Below are positions 51,958 to 61,533 of a DNA stretch of 64,000 nt, in pieces (position 1 is the first letter of the stretch; each line of letters opens with the position of its first letter). Where the stretch lies: positions 55,277-119,276 of the forward strand of contig JAZQUY010000001.1 of NCBI GenBank assembly GCA_045631525.1, in the 5' to 3' direction. The stretch comes from SIG440 sp045631525 (GTDB lineage Bacteria; Bacillota; Clostridia; Monoglobales; Monoglobaceae). The notes below the pieces were generated by a model that saw only the letters and a list, made by a program, of their open reading frames with translations, did not search any database and had not been told where the DNA came from. The translations under genes were made by a program, and so were the position numbers.

Positions 51958-52959
51958 ATGAATCACAACAAAACAAAAGCCCTTCGTGAAGGGGCAATGA
52001 TGGTTGCCCTTACAATTATTTTTATTTTGATTTCGGTATATGTTCCCATTCTTTCATTTTTGGGGACTCTTGCGGCACCAGTTCCTATGGCGGCATTTGC
52101 CGCCAGAAATGGACTGAAGCCTGTATGGATTGCGGTGGCAGCGGTTTTTGCACTTACTGTGTTTGTTACCGGCGGCAATATATTTTCTGCTGTATCAACA
52201 GTGCTTATGTCGGTTATCCCGGGTGCTGTTTGCGGATATTTTCAGGGAAAACGGGCACTGTTTTTCAACGCGCTTATTGGTACTACTGTTGCTGTTGCAA
52301 TCGGTTGGGTGTTTGAACTTCTTGTGATAAACGTGTTTGCAGGAAGCGGCATTGATGAAATGATTGCACAGGCGGGTGAACAATTTAAAGCCATAAGCAC
52401 ATCTATGCTTCAGAATATCCCGAAAGCTCAGCTTGAAAGTCTTGGGGTGGCATCGTATGAAGCTTTTGCAAATGAACTTATTGAAACTTTTGAATATACA
52501 ATAAAGGTTTATTTCCCGTCGTTTGTGATAATAAGTGCGGCGATTACGGGGTACATGATTCTCAGGATAAGTGCTTTTGTAATAAGACGTACCAAAATTG
52601 CAGAGGTTTTGGTGGTGAAGTTTTCCATGATGAAAGCTCCAAGAAGTATGAGTACAGCACTCCTCGTGTTTTATATCATTCATCTTCTGGTGACACCGGG
52701 GTCACTTATATGGCTGGTGCTTGCCAATATTGTGATTATTCTCTATGCAATTTTGAGTGTGTGCGGTCTTTCATTTATTGATTACAAATTCAAAAAGAAA
52801 GTTCGTTCCGCATGGGTGCGAGGTGCCATTTATTTTGTAGCATTACTAATGTTAAGTACCTTTTCATCGGTGATTTCCACGGCCCTCATCATAATTGCAG
52901 TTTTAGACAGTGGACGGGATTTTAGAAATATTGGCGTGACCGAAAATTACGGCGGATAG
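51958..52959 (+). CDS. YybS-family (DUF2232) membrane protein
   Basis: 333-aa protein with about eight membrane helices (IIFILISVYVPILSFLGTLA, FALTVFVTGG, VFELLVINVFAGSG, and others) and little soluble sequence. It matches DUF2232/YybS, which precedes gdpP, rplI and dnaB in Firmicutes. Function unknown, possibly an S-component-like or phosphodiesterase partner. ATG 51958 follows TGAGGAGAAAGTGAT. Confidence 0.85.
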   Translation: MNHNKTKALREGAMMVALTIIFILISVYVPILSFLGTLAAPVPMAAFAARNGLKPVWIAVAAVFALTVFVTGGNIFSAVSTVLMSVIPGAVCGYFQGKRALFFNALIGTTVAVAIGWVFELLVINVFAGSGIDEMIAQAGEQFKAISTSMLQNIPKAQLESLGVASYEAFANELIETFEYTIKVYFPSFVIISAAITGYMILRISAFVIRRTKIAEVLVVKFSMMKAPRSMSTALLVFYIIHLLVTPGSLIWLVLANIVIILYAILSVCGLSFIDYKFKKKVRSAWVRGAIYFVALLMLSTFSSVISTALIIIAVLDSGRDFRNIGVTENYGG

Positions 52960-52988
52960 GATATAGAAGAATTTGGAGGTGATTTCCA

Positions 52989-54995
52989 ATGAAAACTGAA
53001 AAAGTTGGAGCGAGAGTTTTTTTCAACTCAAAGCGAAGATACATAAGGCTTTCGGTGTATGCGGTTATTTTGTTTGCACTTGGCTTGGTTTTGGCTGCAA
53101 ACAAACGACCTGAGGCGATTTTTGAAATTGCTCTTACAGTGGGTATAATTGCATTTGAGGTTTTTCATGTACAAAAAAGCCAGAAAGAGTTTTTGAAATA
53201 TACACAGCATCTCGATTTTTGTCTGAATGACAATTCCCGTGGGTCGCTTCTCAACTATCCTGCGCCTCTTATTATTACGGATATGGATGGAAAAATAAAC
53301 TGGTACAACGATTGGTTCCGCTTGGCAGTGAATGAAGAGGATATTTATGGACGTGATGTTCATCAGCTTATCTCTGATATAAGCATAAGCAAGCTTCTTG
53401 AAAATGATGAGAAATCACATATCAAACTTACCATAGGCGAAAACCATTATGAAATATGGGGAAACGTTGTGGGCGGACGCAAAGGTCAAAGTGACAGTCT
53501 TGTGGTGATATATTTCATTGATAAAACCGAAGAGGTACGCATAGCAAAGCTTCGTGAAGATGAATTTATAATCGAGAGTATAGTAATCATCGACAATTAT
53601 GATGAGGTGCTGAAAGAGACACCTGACACCAACCACGGTGCCCTTATGGGTGAAATTGAGCAAAAGGTCAATGCATGGGTGGCACTGGGAAATGGCGTTA
53701 TACGGAAATATGAACGTGACAAATTTTTTGTATTTTTCAGCAACAAAGAGTTTGAAAAAATACTTGCTAACAAATTTTCTGTGCTTGATGAGGTAAGAAA
53801 CATCAATCACGAGAATAAAATTCCTGCAACTCTCAGTATCGGTGTGGGAAAAAGCGGAGTTGATATTGCTGAAAACGATAAGTTTGCAAGACTTGCTATT
53901 GATATGGCTCTTGGACGTGGCGGTGACCAGGTGGTTATACGCGACAATGCGAACTTTACATTCTTCGGCGCAAAAACCCGTGAGGTTGAAAAGCGTACAA
54001 AGGTTAAGGCGAGGGTGGTTGCTCATGCTCTCCGTGAGCTTGTTGACCATTCGAGCAAGGTTTTAATCATGGGTCACGCAGGGTCGGATATGGACAGTAT
54101 GGGTGCATCTATTGGCCTTTTCAAAGCGGTTAAAAGCCGCAATAAGGATGCATATATCGTGGTTGATACAGAAAAAAGCAATGCCAAAATGCTTATTCAG
54201 GAATTCAAGACTACCCAGAGGTATGAAGATGCATTCATAAGTGGCGAACATGCTCTCAATATTTATGAAAATGATACACTTGTGATTGTTGTAGACGTTC
54301 ACAGACCTGGTATGGTTGAGTGTCCCGAACTTTTGCAGCATGCGAAAAATGTGGTTTTGATTGACCACCACAGACGAAGCGAAGACTTCATTGAAAATGC
54401 TGTGCTCACCTATCATGAGCCATACGCATCTTCAACCTGCGAAATGATAACAGAAATTCTTCAGTATCTTCAGGATAATGAACGCCTTACTAAGCAGGAG
54501 GCAGAAGCTCTTTATGCAGGTATATTTATGGATACCAAGGGCTTTACTTTTAAGACAGGCGTGAGGACCTTTGAGGCAGCATCTTATCTTCGCCGTATGG
54601 GTGTTGATACAGTAAATGTCAGACGACTTTTCAAGACTGATATTGACTGTTATGTGGCAAAGGCGGAAATAATCAGCAGTGCCGTTGTTTACAGAGACAA
54701 CATTGCCCTTTCTTATCTTTATGAAGAATGCCCCAATATGGCGGTGACAGTAGCTCAGGCGGCGGATGAACTCCTTGACATTTCAGGGATTGAAGCGTCA
54801 TTTGTTCTGGCAAAGCAAGGGAACCGTGTTTTAATCAGCGGACGGTCACTCGAAAAAGTGAATGTTCAGGTTATCCTTGAAAAGCTGGGCGGCGGAGGTC
54901 ACATTACCATTGCCGGAGCACAGATAGAGGATGCTGATATTGAAAGAGCGGACATACTTTTGAAAGAGGCAATAGACGAATTTTTCAGTGAATAG
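52989..54995 (+). CDS. gdpP: Cyclic-di-AMP phosphodiesterase GdpP
   Basis: Membrane-bound enzyme that hydrolyses c-di-AMP and so controls potassium and wall homeostasis. 668 aa: two N-terminal membrane helices (about residues 17-60), a PAS-like haem-sensing domain (about 80-170), a degenerate GGDEF domain (about 175-310; no GGDEF motif seen), then DHH with MGHAGSDMDSMGAS and LIDHHRRSE, and DHHA1 with LGGGGHITIAGAQ near the C-terminus. ATG follows TTGGAGGTGATTTCCA. Followed by rplI as in Bacillus. Confidence 0.96.
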   Translation: MKTEKVGARVFFNSKRRYIRLSVYAVILFALGLVLAANKRPEAIFEIALTVGIIAFEVFHVQKSQKEFLKYTQHLDFCLNDNSRGSLLNYPAPLIITDMDGKINWYNDWFRLAVNEEDIYGRDVHQLISDISISKLLENDEKSHIKLTIGENHYEIWGNVVGGRKGQSDSLVVIYFIDKTEEVRIAKLREDEFIIESIVIIDNYDEVLKETPDTNHGALMGEIEQKVNAWVALGNGVIRKYERDKFFVFFSNKEFEKILANKFSVLDEVRNINHENKIPATLSIGVGKSGVDIAENDKFARLAIDMALGRGGDQVVIRDNANFTFFGAKTREVEKRTKVKARVVAHALRELVDHSSKVLIMGHAGSDMDSMGASIGLFKAVKSRNKDAYIVVDTEKSNAKMLIQEFKTTQRYEDAFISGEHALNIYENDTLVIVVDVHRPGMVECPELLQHAKNVVLIDHHRRSEDFIENAVLTYHEPYASSTCEMITEILQYLQDNERLTKQEAEALYAGIFMDTKGFTFKTGVRTFEAASYLRRMGVDTVNVRRLFKTDIDCYVAKAEIISSAVVYRDNIALSYLYEECPNMAVTVAQAADELLDISGIEASFVLAKQGNRVLISGRSLEKVNVQVILEKLGGGGHITIAGAQIEDADIERADILLKEAIDEFFSE

Positions 54996-55026
54996 ATTTA
55001 ACAGAGCAGAAAGGCAGGAAATATAA

Positions 55027-55476
55027 ATGAAAGTTATACTTACTCAGGACGTAAAGGGGCAGGGAAAAAAGGGTGACCTTATAAATGTTAGTGACGGATA
55101 TGCAAGAAACTTTTTGCTTCCCAAGGGAGTTGCTATTGAGGCAAGCAAGCAGGCAATAAATGACCTTGAGGGAAAAAGAGGTGCTGAGGCATACCGCAAA
55201 AACGTTGAAGAAGAAAAAGCAAAAAATATTGCTGAAAGAATGAAGGAAATTACTGTTAAGCTTGAGGCAAAGGCAGGAGCAGGCGGCAAGCTTTTTGGCT
55301 CAATCACTTCAAAGGATGTGGCTGATGCACTTAAAGCACAGTATAATATTGATATTGACAAAAGAAAATTTGAACTCAAAGACGGAATCAAAACTTGTGG
55401 TGAAACAGAGGTAGCTGTTCGTCTTTATCCCCAGATTGTTGGAAAGTTCAAGGTGATTGTTACCGAACAAAAATAA
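55027..55476 (+). CDS. rplI: Ribosomal protein L9
   Basis: 50S protein at the base of the L1 stalk. 149 aa: conserved N-terminal VILTQDVKGQGKKGDLINVS and GYARNFLLPKGVA, a long connecting helix (about residues 42-75) and the C-terminal rRNA-binding domain (GGKLFGSITSKDVADAL). ATG follows AGAAAGGCAGGAAATATAA. Confidence 0.98.
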   Translation: MKVILTQDVKGQGKKGDLINVSDGYARNFLLPKGVAIEASKQAINDLEGKRGAEAYRKNVEEEKAKNIAERMKEITVKLEAKAGAGGKLFGSITSKDVADALKAQYNIDIDKRKFELKDGIKTCGETEVAVRLYPQIVGKFKVIVTEQK

Positions 55477-55526
55477 AAAATCAGTGAAAACAGCTTTGTG
55501 AAATTTGCAAAGGAGGGAAATGTGCT

Positions 55527-56888
55527 ATGGAAGAAAAAACAGTTTCTGAGTTTCAGGGCTTTGAAAGGGTTATGCCATTCAGCCGTGAGGCAGAACAGTC
55601 CGTTTTGGGTGCGATGCTTCTTGATATGCAGCGTATACCTGATGCGATGGCTATATGCCGTGCTGACGATTTTTATATTGAGCGAAACAAGGAGCTTTTC
55701 AATACCATACTTGAGCTTTACAATCTTGGAAAGCCTATTGATATGGTTACCATCAAAGAGCAGCTTACTTTGAGGGGAAGCTATGACTCGGTGGGCGGCC
55801 TTGAATTTGTTATGGAAACCATGAATATGGTGCCAACTACCAGAAACATCAAGCACTATGCAGAAATTGTGGCACAAAAGGCACTCCTTCGAAATATCAT
55901 AAAGATTTCTGAAAAAGCAGCAGAGGATAGTTATCGTGGTGATGAGGAAGCAGACATTGTCATAGGCGAGATGGAGCAAAAACTCATCGATTTGTCTCAG
56001 GAGCGAAACTCAAAAGGTCCTGTTCACCTGAGGACTTACCTTGGACAAAGCGTTGAGAACTTGGCAAAGCTTTCTGAAAATAATGATGATGTAACAGGTA
56101 TTGCCACGGGGTTTATTGATATAGACAAGCGTACTGCCGGACTTCACGGGTCAGAGCTTGTGCTGATTGCGGCACGTCCCGGTATGGGTAAAACAAGCTT
56201 TGCCCTTAATATTGCACAAAATGCAGCGATAAGTACCGGAACCACCGTTGCAGTATTCAACCTCGAAATGCCAGGCATCCAGATTGCAAACCGTATGCTT
56301 TCAAGCGAGGCAATGGTTAGCTCTGAGGCACTGAAAAAAGGCAACATAAAAGACTCAGAATGGGAAAAAATTGGTGAAGCGGTTGAAGTTCTCAGCAATG
56401 CAAACATATACATTGATGATACATCCTCAATAACTGCACCTGAGATTGTTGCGAGATGCAGGAAACTCAAAATGGAGCATAATCTTGGACTCGTAGTTAT
56501 TGACTATATCCAGCTAATTAGCGGAAGTAATTCAAAAAGTGAGGGCAACAGACAGCAGGAAATTTCAGAAATTTCACGTTCCCTCAAAATTATGGCAAAC
56601 GAGCTGAAAATTCCGGTGATTGCACTTTCTCAGCTCAGCCGTGCTGTTGAAAAGCGTGAAAGCAAAGAACCTATGCTTAGCGATCTTCGTGAATCGGGTG
56701 CTATTGAGCAGGATGCTGATATGGTTATGTTTTTATACCGTGAGGGTGCTTACAACGAGGCGGCAGAAGAACCAAATCGGACAAAATGCATCTTTGCAAA
56801 GCACAGAAACGGTGAAACTGGCTATGACTATTTGACGTGGCTGGGTGAATTTACCAAATTTTCAAATTGGAGTGGAAGCCGTGAGTAA
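55527..56888 (+). CDS. dnaB: Replicative DNA helicase DnaB
   Basis: Hexameric 5'-3' helicase of the replication fork (called dnaC in B. subtilis). 453 aa: N-terminal helical collar domain (MPFSREAEQSVLGAMLLD), linker, then RecA-like domain with Walker A ARPGMGKTSFALN (about residue 215), Walker B LVVIDYIQLISG, and LSQLSRAVEKR, LSDLRESGAIEQDAD. ATG 55527 follows AAAGGAGGGAAATGTGCT. The 3' end overlaps tilS by 8 bases. Confidence 0.98.
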   Translation: MEEKTVSEFQGFERVMPFSREAEQSVLGAMLLDMQRIPDAMAICRADDFYIERNKELFNTILELYNLGKPIDMVTIKEQLTLRGSYDSVGGLEFVMETMNMVPTTRNIKHYAEIVAQKALLRNIIKISEKAAEDSYRGDEEADIVIGEMEQKLIDLSQERNSKGPVHLRTYLGQSVENLAKLSENNDDVTGIATGFIDIDKRTAGLHGSELVLIAARPGMGKTSFALNIAQNAAISTGTTVAVFNLEMPGIQIANRMLSSEAMVSSEALKKGNIKDSEWEKIGEAVEVLSNANIYIDDTSSITAPEIVARCRKLKMEHNLGLVVIDYIQLISGSNSKSEGNRQQEISEISRSLKIMANELKIPVIALSQLSRAVEKRESKEPMLSDLRESGAIEQDADMVMFLYREGAYNEAAEEPNRTKCIFAKHRNGETGYDYLTWLGEFTKFSNWSGSRE

Positions 56889-58299
56889 TGGGAATTTCCT
56901 GTTGAAAAAGGTTTTTGAGACTATCTGCAAGCACAATATGATAAGCCGTGGAGAAAAAATTCTGGTGGCTGTTTCAGGCGGTGCGGATTCTGTTTGTATG
57001 CTTCATGCACTGAATGCACTTAAAACGTCTTTTGGATTTAGCATATACTGTGCGCATTTAAATCATGGACTCAGGGGGGAAGCGGCAGACAGTGACGAAA
57101 GATTTGTAGTTGAGCTTTGCGGAAAGCTTGACATTCCGGTGTTCACAAATGCGGTGGATGTGAGAGCCTTTGCAAAAGAAAAAAAACTTTCTCTTGAAGA
57201 AGCAGGAAGAGTCCTTAGATATAAGTTTTTTGACGAGCTTTCAAAGAGGCACAGAATAGACAAAATAGCTACTGCACACAACAAAAATGACAATGCAGAA
57301 ACAGTGCTTATGCGAATTTTTCGTGGCACGGGGATTGACGGACTTTGTGGGATTTCATATAAGCGCGAGGACGGCGTCATAAGACCCTTACTTGATATTG
57401 AGAGACGAGAAATTGAAGAGTATTGCAAAGATAATAATCTGTCTTTTTGTACTGATGAAACAAACAATGAGAATGAATACACGAGAAATAAAATAAGAAA
57501 TGAACTTTTGCCATATATCACTGAGAATTTCAATCCTGATGTGGTGGACAGCCTTTCAAGGCTTACCGAAACCGCAAAGGAAGACGGCGAGTTTTTAAAC
57601 AGTTATGCTAAGCGGCTTTATGAAAGACTTCGCAGTCCCCTTTCTTTGAAGAAACCAGTGATGCTTCACATCGAAAGTATTTCTATGGTGAGCCGAAGCA
57701 TTGCCTCAAGAGTCTTGCGTATTGCGGCACTTGATGCTGCCAAAGACGTAAAGCTTGAAAAAAAGCATATCGACGATGTGTTTGATTTAATGACAAAAGA
57801 GACAGGCACAAGGATTTCTCTTCCAAAAGGGCTTGTGGCAGAGGTGCAGTATGGATGGCTGACCTTTGCGGATGGCGAAAAAAAACCAAAAGTTTTGGAA
57901 GATGAGCAGTTTTTCTTTACTGAGGTTTTACCCGGTGATGTAGTTTATGTTCAAAATGTTGATAAGAACATTTCGGTGAGGACAGAAAATGAAAAGGGCT
58001 ACAAGTGTAAGATAAATGAGCAGACCTTGGATTTTGATAAGCTCGAAGGCAAGCATCTGTTTTTGAGAAGCCGACGTGACGGAGACAGAATGGTTTGCTT
58101 TTCGGACGGCAGAACAAAGAAAATAAAAAATATACTCATTGACGGCAAAGTCCCCAGAGGTGACAGAGACAAAATTTTGCTTCTTGCTACGGGCGATGAA
58201 GTTCTTGCCATAGTGGGCAACCGTGTGAGTGAAAAATATAAAATTACAAATGAAACAGAGAGGACTTTGGTGATAAGGTATGGAGACATTGATGAATAA
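56881..58299 (+). CDS. tilS: tRNA(Ile)-lysidine synthetase TilS
   Basis: Converts C34 of tRNA-Ile(CAU) to lysidine, making it read AUA. 472 aa: PP-loop VAVSGGADSVCMLHAL (about residue 25), CAHLNHGLRG, ATAHNKNDNAETVLMRIFRG, then substrate-binding domain and TilS C-terminal domain (SRRDGDRMVCFSDGRTKKIK). The frame is open from 56845 without a good start; GTG 56881, 8 bases after GGAG, is chosen. Overlaps dnaB and hpt by 8 bases each. Confidence 0.96.
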   Translation: MSNGNFLLKKVFETICKHNMISRGEKILVAVSGGADSVCMLHALNALKTSFGFSIYCAHLNHGLRGEAADSDERFVVELCGKLDIPVFTNAVDVRAFAKEKKLSLEEAGRVLRYKFFDELSKRHRIDKIATAHNKNDNAETVLMRIFRGTGIDGLCGISYKREDGVIRPLLDIERREIEEYCKDNNLSFCTDETNNENEYTRNKIRNELLPYITENFNPDVVDSLSRLTETAKEDGEFLNSYAKRLYERLRSPLSLKKPVMLHIESISMVSRSIASRVLRIAALDAAKDVKLEKKHIDDVFDLMTKETGTRISLPKGLVAEVQYGWLTFADGEKKPKVLEDEQFFFTEVLPGDVVYVQNVDKNISVRTENEKGYKCKINEQTLDFDKLEGKHLFLRSRRDGDRMVCFSDGRTKKIKNILIDGKVPRGDRDKILLLATGDEVLAIVGNRVSEKYKITNETERTLVIRYGDIDE

Positions 58300-58807
58300 A
58301 AAAGTTTTGATTGATGAAAAAGCTCTTGATGAACGTGTAAGTGAGCTTGCAGAAGAAATAAACCGTGACTTTGCAGGTGAGAAGCTCATCGTTGTCGGCG
58401 TTCTTAAAGGGGCATTTATGTTTATGAGCGATTTACTCAAAAAGATAAACCTTGACACCGAAGTCTATTTTTTGAAAGCAGAAAGCTATGGCAGAGGAAC
58501 AGAGTCTTCAGGAACTGTCAAAATAACAAAGGATATTGAAGCGGATATTGCGGGCGAAAATGTACTTTTGGTTGAGGATATAATCGACAGTGGATTTACC
58601 ATGCGTGAGGTTATGTCGCTTCTCAGTGCAAGAAATCCCAAAACCTTGAAGCTTGCATCATGCCTAAGCAAACCAAGCCGCAGGGAATGTGAGATTGATA
58701 TTGCTTATCTTGGATTTGAAATACCTGACGAATTTGTTATTGGTTATGGCCTTGACTATGCTGAAAAATACAGAAATTTACCTTATATCGGTTATATAGA
58801 ACAGTAG
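58292..58807 (+). CDS. hpt: Hypoxanthine phosphoribosyltransferase
   Basis: Purine salvage: hypoxanthine or guanine plus PRPP to IMP or GMP. 171 aa; PRPP loop VLLVEDIIDSGFTMREVMS (about residue 95), VVGVLKGAFMFMSDL and the C-terminal GYGLDYAEKYRNLPYIG. ATG 58292 has GGAGA seven bases before it; the track-length alternative ATG 58280 contains that SD. tilS-hpt is a standard Firmicute pair, normally followed by ftsH, which is absent here. Confidence 0.96.
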   Translation: MNKKVLIDEKALDERVSELAEEINRDFAGEKLIVVGVLKGAFMFMSDLLKKINLDTEVYFLKAESYGRGTESSGTVKITKDIEADIAGENVLLVEDIIDSGFTMREVMSLLSARNPKTLKLASCLSKPSRRECEIDIAYLGFEIPDEFVIGYGLDYAEKYRNLPYIGYIEQ

Positions 58808-58828
58808 AATTTTTGGGAGGACAGAAAA

Positions 58829-60286
58829 ATGAATACAAATGAAGTACGCACAAGATTTGCACCAAGCCCCACGGGTTATATGCATATAGGAAATTTGAGA
58901 ACAGCTCTTTATGCATATCTTCTTACAAAATCCAAGGGCGGAAAATTTATACTCAGAATTGAAGACACTGACCAGGAACGTTATGTTGACGGGGCGGTTG
59001 ATGTTATATACAAGACCATGAAAGATACTGGTCTTATTCATGATGAAGGTCCGGATGTTGGTGGTGACTTTGGACCTTATATCCAGAGCGAAAGACGAAA
59101 TATTTATAAAGAATATGCAGAAAAGTTGGTTGAACTGGGTCACGCATATTATTGCTTCTGTGACAAAGAACGCCTTGAGGACTTGCGTCAGAGACAGACT
59201 GTGATGAAAGTTCCCACAAAATATGACGGTCTTTGCAGCAAGCTTTCAAAGGAAGAAATTGAAGAAAAGATAAAAGCGGGCGTTCCTTATGTAATCCGCC
59301 AGAAAATGCCCAAATACGGAAAGACAAGCTTTCAGGACGAAGTGTTTGGTGAAATCTCGGTTGAGAATGCAATCCTTGATGACAACGTTCTCTTAAAGGC
59401 TGACGGACTTCCCACTTACAATTTTGCAAACGTAATTGATGACCATCTTATGAACATCACACATATAATAAGAGGAAGTGAGTATCTTTCATCAACTCCG
59501 AAATACAATCTTCTTTATGAAGCATTTGGCTGGGAAATTCCCAAGTATATTCACGTTTCACCGGTTATGAAAGACGCAAACAATAAGCTTTCAAAACGTA
59601 ACGGCGATGCGTCATACGAAGACTTTATTGCAAAAGGCTATCTCAAAGAAGCGATTGTGAACTATATCGCACTTCTTGGCTGGGCACCCGGCGATGAAAG
59701 AGAAAAGTTTACTATGGATGAGCTTATCCAGGCTTTTGATGTTAAAGGCATCAGCAAATCTCCTGCGATTTTTGATGAGAAAAAGCTTGCGTGGCTCAAC
59801 GGTGAATACTTAAGAGAATTAAGCCTTGAAAAATTCCACGAATCGGCACTTCCTTACTATGAGGGTGTAATCAAAAATCCTGCAATCGAGCTAAAAGCAG
59901 TTTCAGAACTTTTGCAGCCAAGATGCGAAAAGCTTTCAGATATCCCCGAACAGGTTGATTTCTTTGACCAGCTTCCCGAATATGAGAATGAGCTTTATAC
60001 CCACAAGAAAATGAAAACCGACCCCGAAAATTCTCTTGAAGCATTGAAAGCGATTTTGCCCGTGATTGAGGGTATTGAAAATTGGACAAAAGAAAATATT
60101 CACGATGAGCTTATTGCTTTGGTTGAACGTCTTGAACTGAAAAACGGCAGAATTTTGTGGCCCTTAAGAGTTGCAGTATCAGGCAAAGCTTTTACCCCCG
60201 GTGGCGGTGTTGAGCTTGCGCATATCTTAGGCAAAGACGAAACAATAAACCGTGTGAAATACGGAATCGAAAAGCTTTCAAAATAA
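58829..60286 (+). CDS. gltX: Glutamyl-tRNA synthetase
   Basis: Class I synthetase. 485 aa: HIGH-type APSPTGYMHIGNLRTALYAY, FILRIEDTDQERYV, KLSKRNGDASYEDF (KMSKS) and a C-terminal anticodon-binding domain. Cys residues in YCFCDKERLEDL and GLCSKLS resemble the zinc region partly. In Clostridia it may be non-discriminating and also charge tRNA-Gln, depending on gatCAB elsewhere. ATG follows TGGGAGGACAGAAAA. Confidence 0.97.
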   Translation: MNTNEVRTRFAPSPTGYMHIGNLRTALYAYLLTKSKGGKFILRIEDTDQERYVDGAVDVIYKTMKDTGLIHDEGPDVGGDFGPYIQSERRNIYKEYAEKLVELGHAYYCFCDKERLEDLRQRQTVMKVPTKYDGLCSKLSKEEIEEKIKAGVPYVIRQKMPKYGKTSFQDEVFGEISVENAILDDNVLLKADGLPTYNFANVIDDHLMNITHIIRGSEYLSSTPKYNLLYEAFGWEIPKYIHVSPVMKDANNKLSKRNGDASYEDFIAKGYLKEAIVNYIALLGWAPGDEREKFTMDELIQAFDVKGISKSPAIFDEKKLAWLNGEYLRELSLEKFHESALPYYEGVIKNPAIELKAVSELLQPRCEKLSDIPEQVDFFDQLPEYENELYTHKKMKTDPENSLEALKAILPVIEGIENWTKENIHDELIALVERLELKNGRILWPLRVAVSGKAFTPGGGVELAHILGKDETINRVKYGIEKLSK

Positions 60287-60297
60287 AAAAGGCGGGA

Positions 60298-61503
60298 ATG
60301 ATAAAAATGGATATTACAACAAAGTTTTCGGATAAGGTGAAGCATCTTGAAGCATCAGCAATAAGAGAAATCTTTAAGCTCCTCGCAAAGCCTGGGATTA
60401 TCAGCTTTGCAGGCGGTGCTCCTGACCCTGAACTTTTCCCCAAAAAAGAATTTGCAGAGATTGCAAAAGAAATTCTTGAAACCCAAGGCAATACAGCTCT
60501 TCAATACGGAATTACCGAGGGCTATGCACCTCTTCGAGAATGGGTGAAAAACCGCCTTGTGAGTCAGGGGGTTTTGACCGCTGAAGATGATGTAATAATC
60601 GGCAGCGGCGGTCAACAGGGTATTGACCTTGCCACCAAATCTCTTATAAACCCCGGTGACGGTGTGATTTGCGAAGAACCAAGCTTCATCGGCGGACTCA
60701 ACTGCTTCCGGTCATATAATGCCGAGCTTTACGGAGTGAGGGTACTTGATGACGGCATTGATACCGAGGCGCTTGAAGAGACTCTCAAAGCACATAAAAA
60801 TGTAAAAGTGCTTTATACAATTTCCACGTTCCAGAACCCGTCAGGTATAACCATTTCTCTTGAGAAGAGAAAGAAAATATTGGAGCTTGCTGACAAGTAT
60901 GATTTTCTTATCTATGAAGACAATCCTTATGGCGAACTGAGATTTGAGGGTGAAGAAATTCCAACACTCAAGTCTATGGATAAATCGGGCAGAGTTATTT
61001 ACTTTGGTTCATTCTCGAAAATTCTTGCTCCTGGTATGAGACTTGGCTTTGTGTCAGCACCTGCACCGCTACTTGAAAGAATGATAATCTGCAAGCAGAC
61101 AGAGGATGTTCACACAAATGTTTTGTCACAGATGATTGCTTATGAATTTGTGAGCCGATATTCAATAGACGAACACATCGAAAAGCTGCGTGCGGCTTAC
61201 GGCAAAAAATGCAAGCTTATGATGGATGCTATGGATAAATATTTCCCCCAGGATGTTAAACACACTCATCCAGAGGGTGGACTTTTCTTGTTCTGCACAT
61301 TGCCTGAGGGCGTTGACAGCAAGGAGCTTATGAAAAAAGCCCTTGAAAGAAATGTTGCGTTCGTCCCTGGAACATCCTGTATGATTGATGACAAGGCGGT
61401 TTATAACACATTCAGAATGAACTATTCAACAGCGTCAGAGGAAGATATTGAAAAAGGAATAAAAGCCCTTGGCGAAGTTATTTATGAATTTTTAGGAAAG
61501 TAA
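60298..61503 (+). CDS. Class I/II PLP-dependent aminotransferase (2-aminoadipate/LysN-like)
   Basis: 401-aa fold-type I aminotransferase. SFAGGAPDPELFPKKEF start, pyridine-Asp region YEDNPYGELRFEGE, PLP-lysine in YFGSFSKILAPGMRLGF (about residue 240), and carboxylate Arg in YNTFRMNYSTAS. It resembles the aminotransferase domain of MocR-type regulators and LysN, but has no helix-turn-helix. Substrate is not assignable (aromatic, branched-chain or aminoadipate). ATG 60298 has AAGG five bases upstream; ATG 60307 is an alternative. Confidence 0.92.
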   Translation: MIKMDITTKFSDKVKHLEASAIREIFKLLAKPGIISFAGGAPDPELFPKKEFAEIAKEILETQGNTALQYGITEGYAPLREWVKNRLVSQGVLTAEDDVIIGSGGQQGIDLATKSLINPGDGVICEEPSFIGGLNCFRSYNAELYGVRVLDDGIDTEALEETLKAHKNVKVLYTISTFQNPSGITISLEKRKKILELADKYDFLIYEDNPYGELRFEGEEIPTLKSMDKSGRVIYFGSFSKILAPGMRLGFVSAPAPLLERMIICKQTEDVHTNVLSQMIAYEFVSRYSIDEHIEKLRAAYGKKCKLMMDAMDKYFPQDVKHTHPEGGLFLFCTLPEGVDSKELMKKALERNVAFVPGTSCMIDDKAVYNTFRMNYSTASEEDIEKGIKALGEVIYEFLGK

Positions 61504-61533
61504 AGTTATATCTTTTGAAAGGAATTTGTCAAA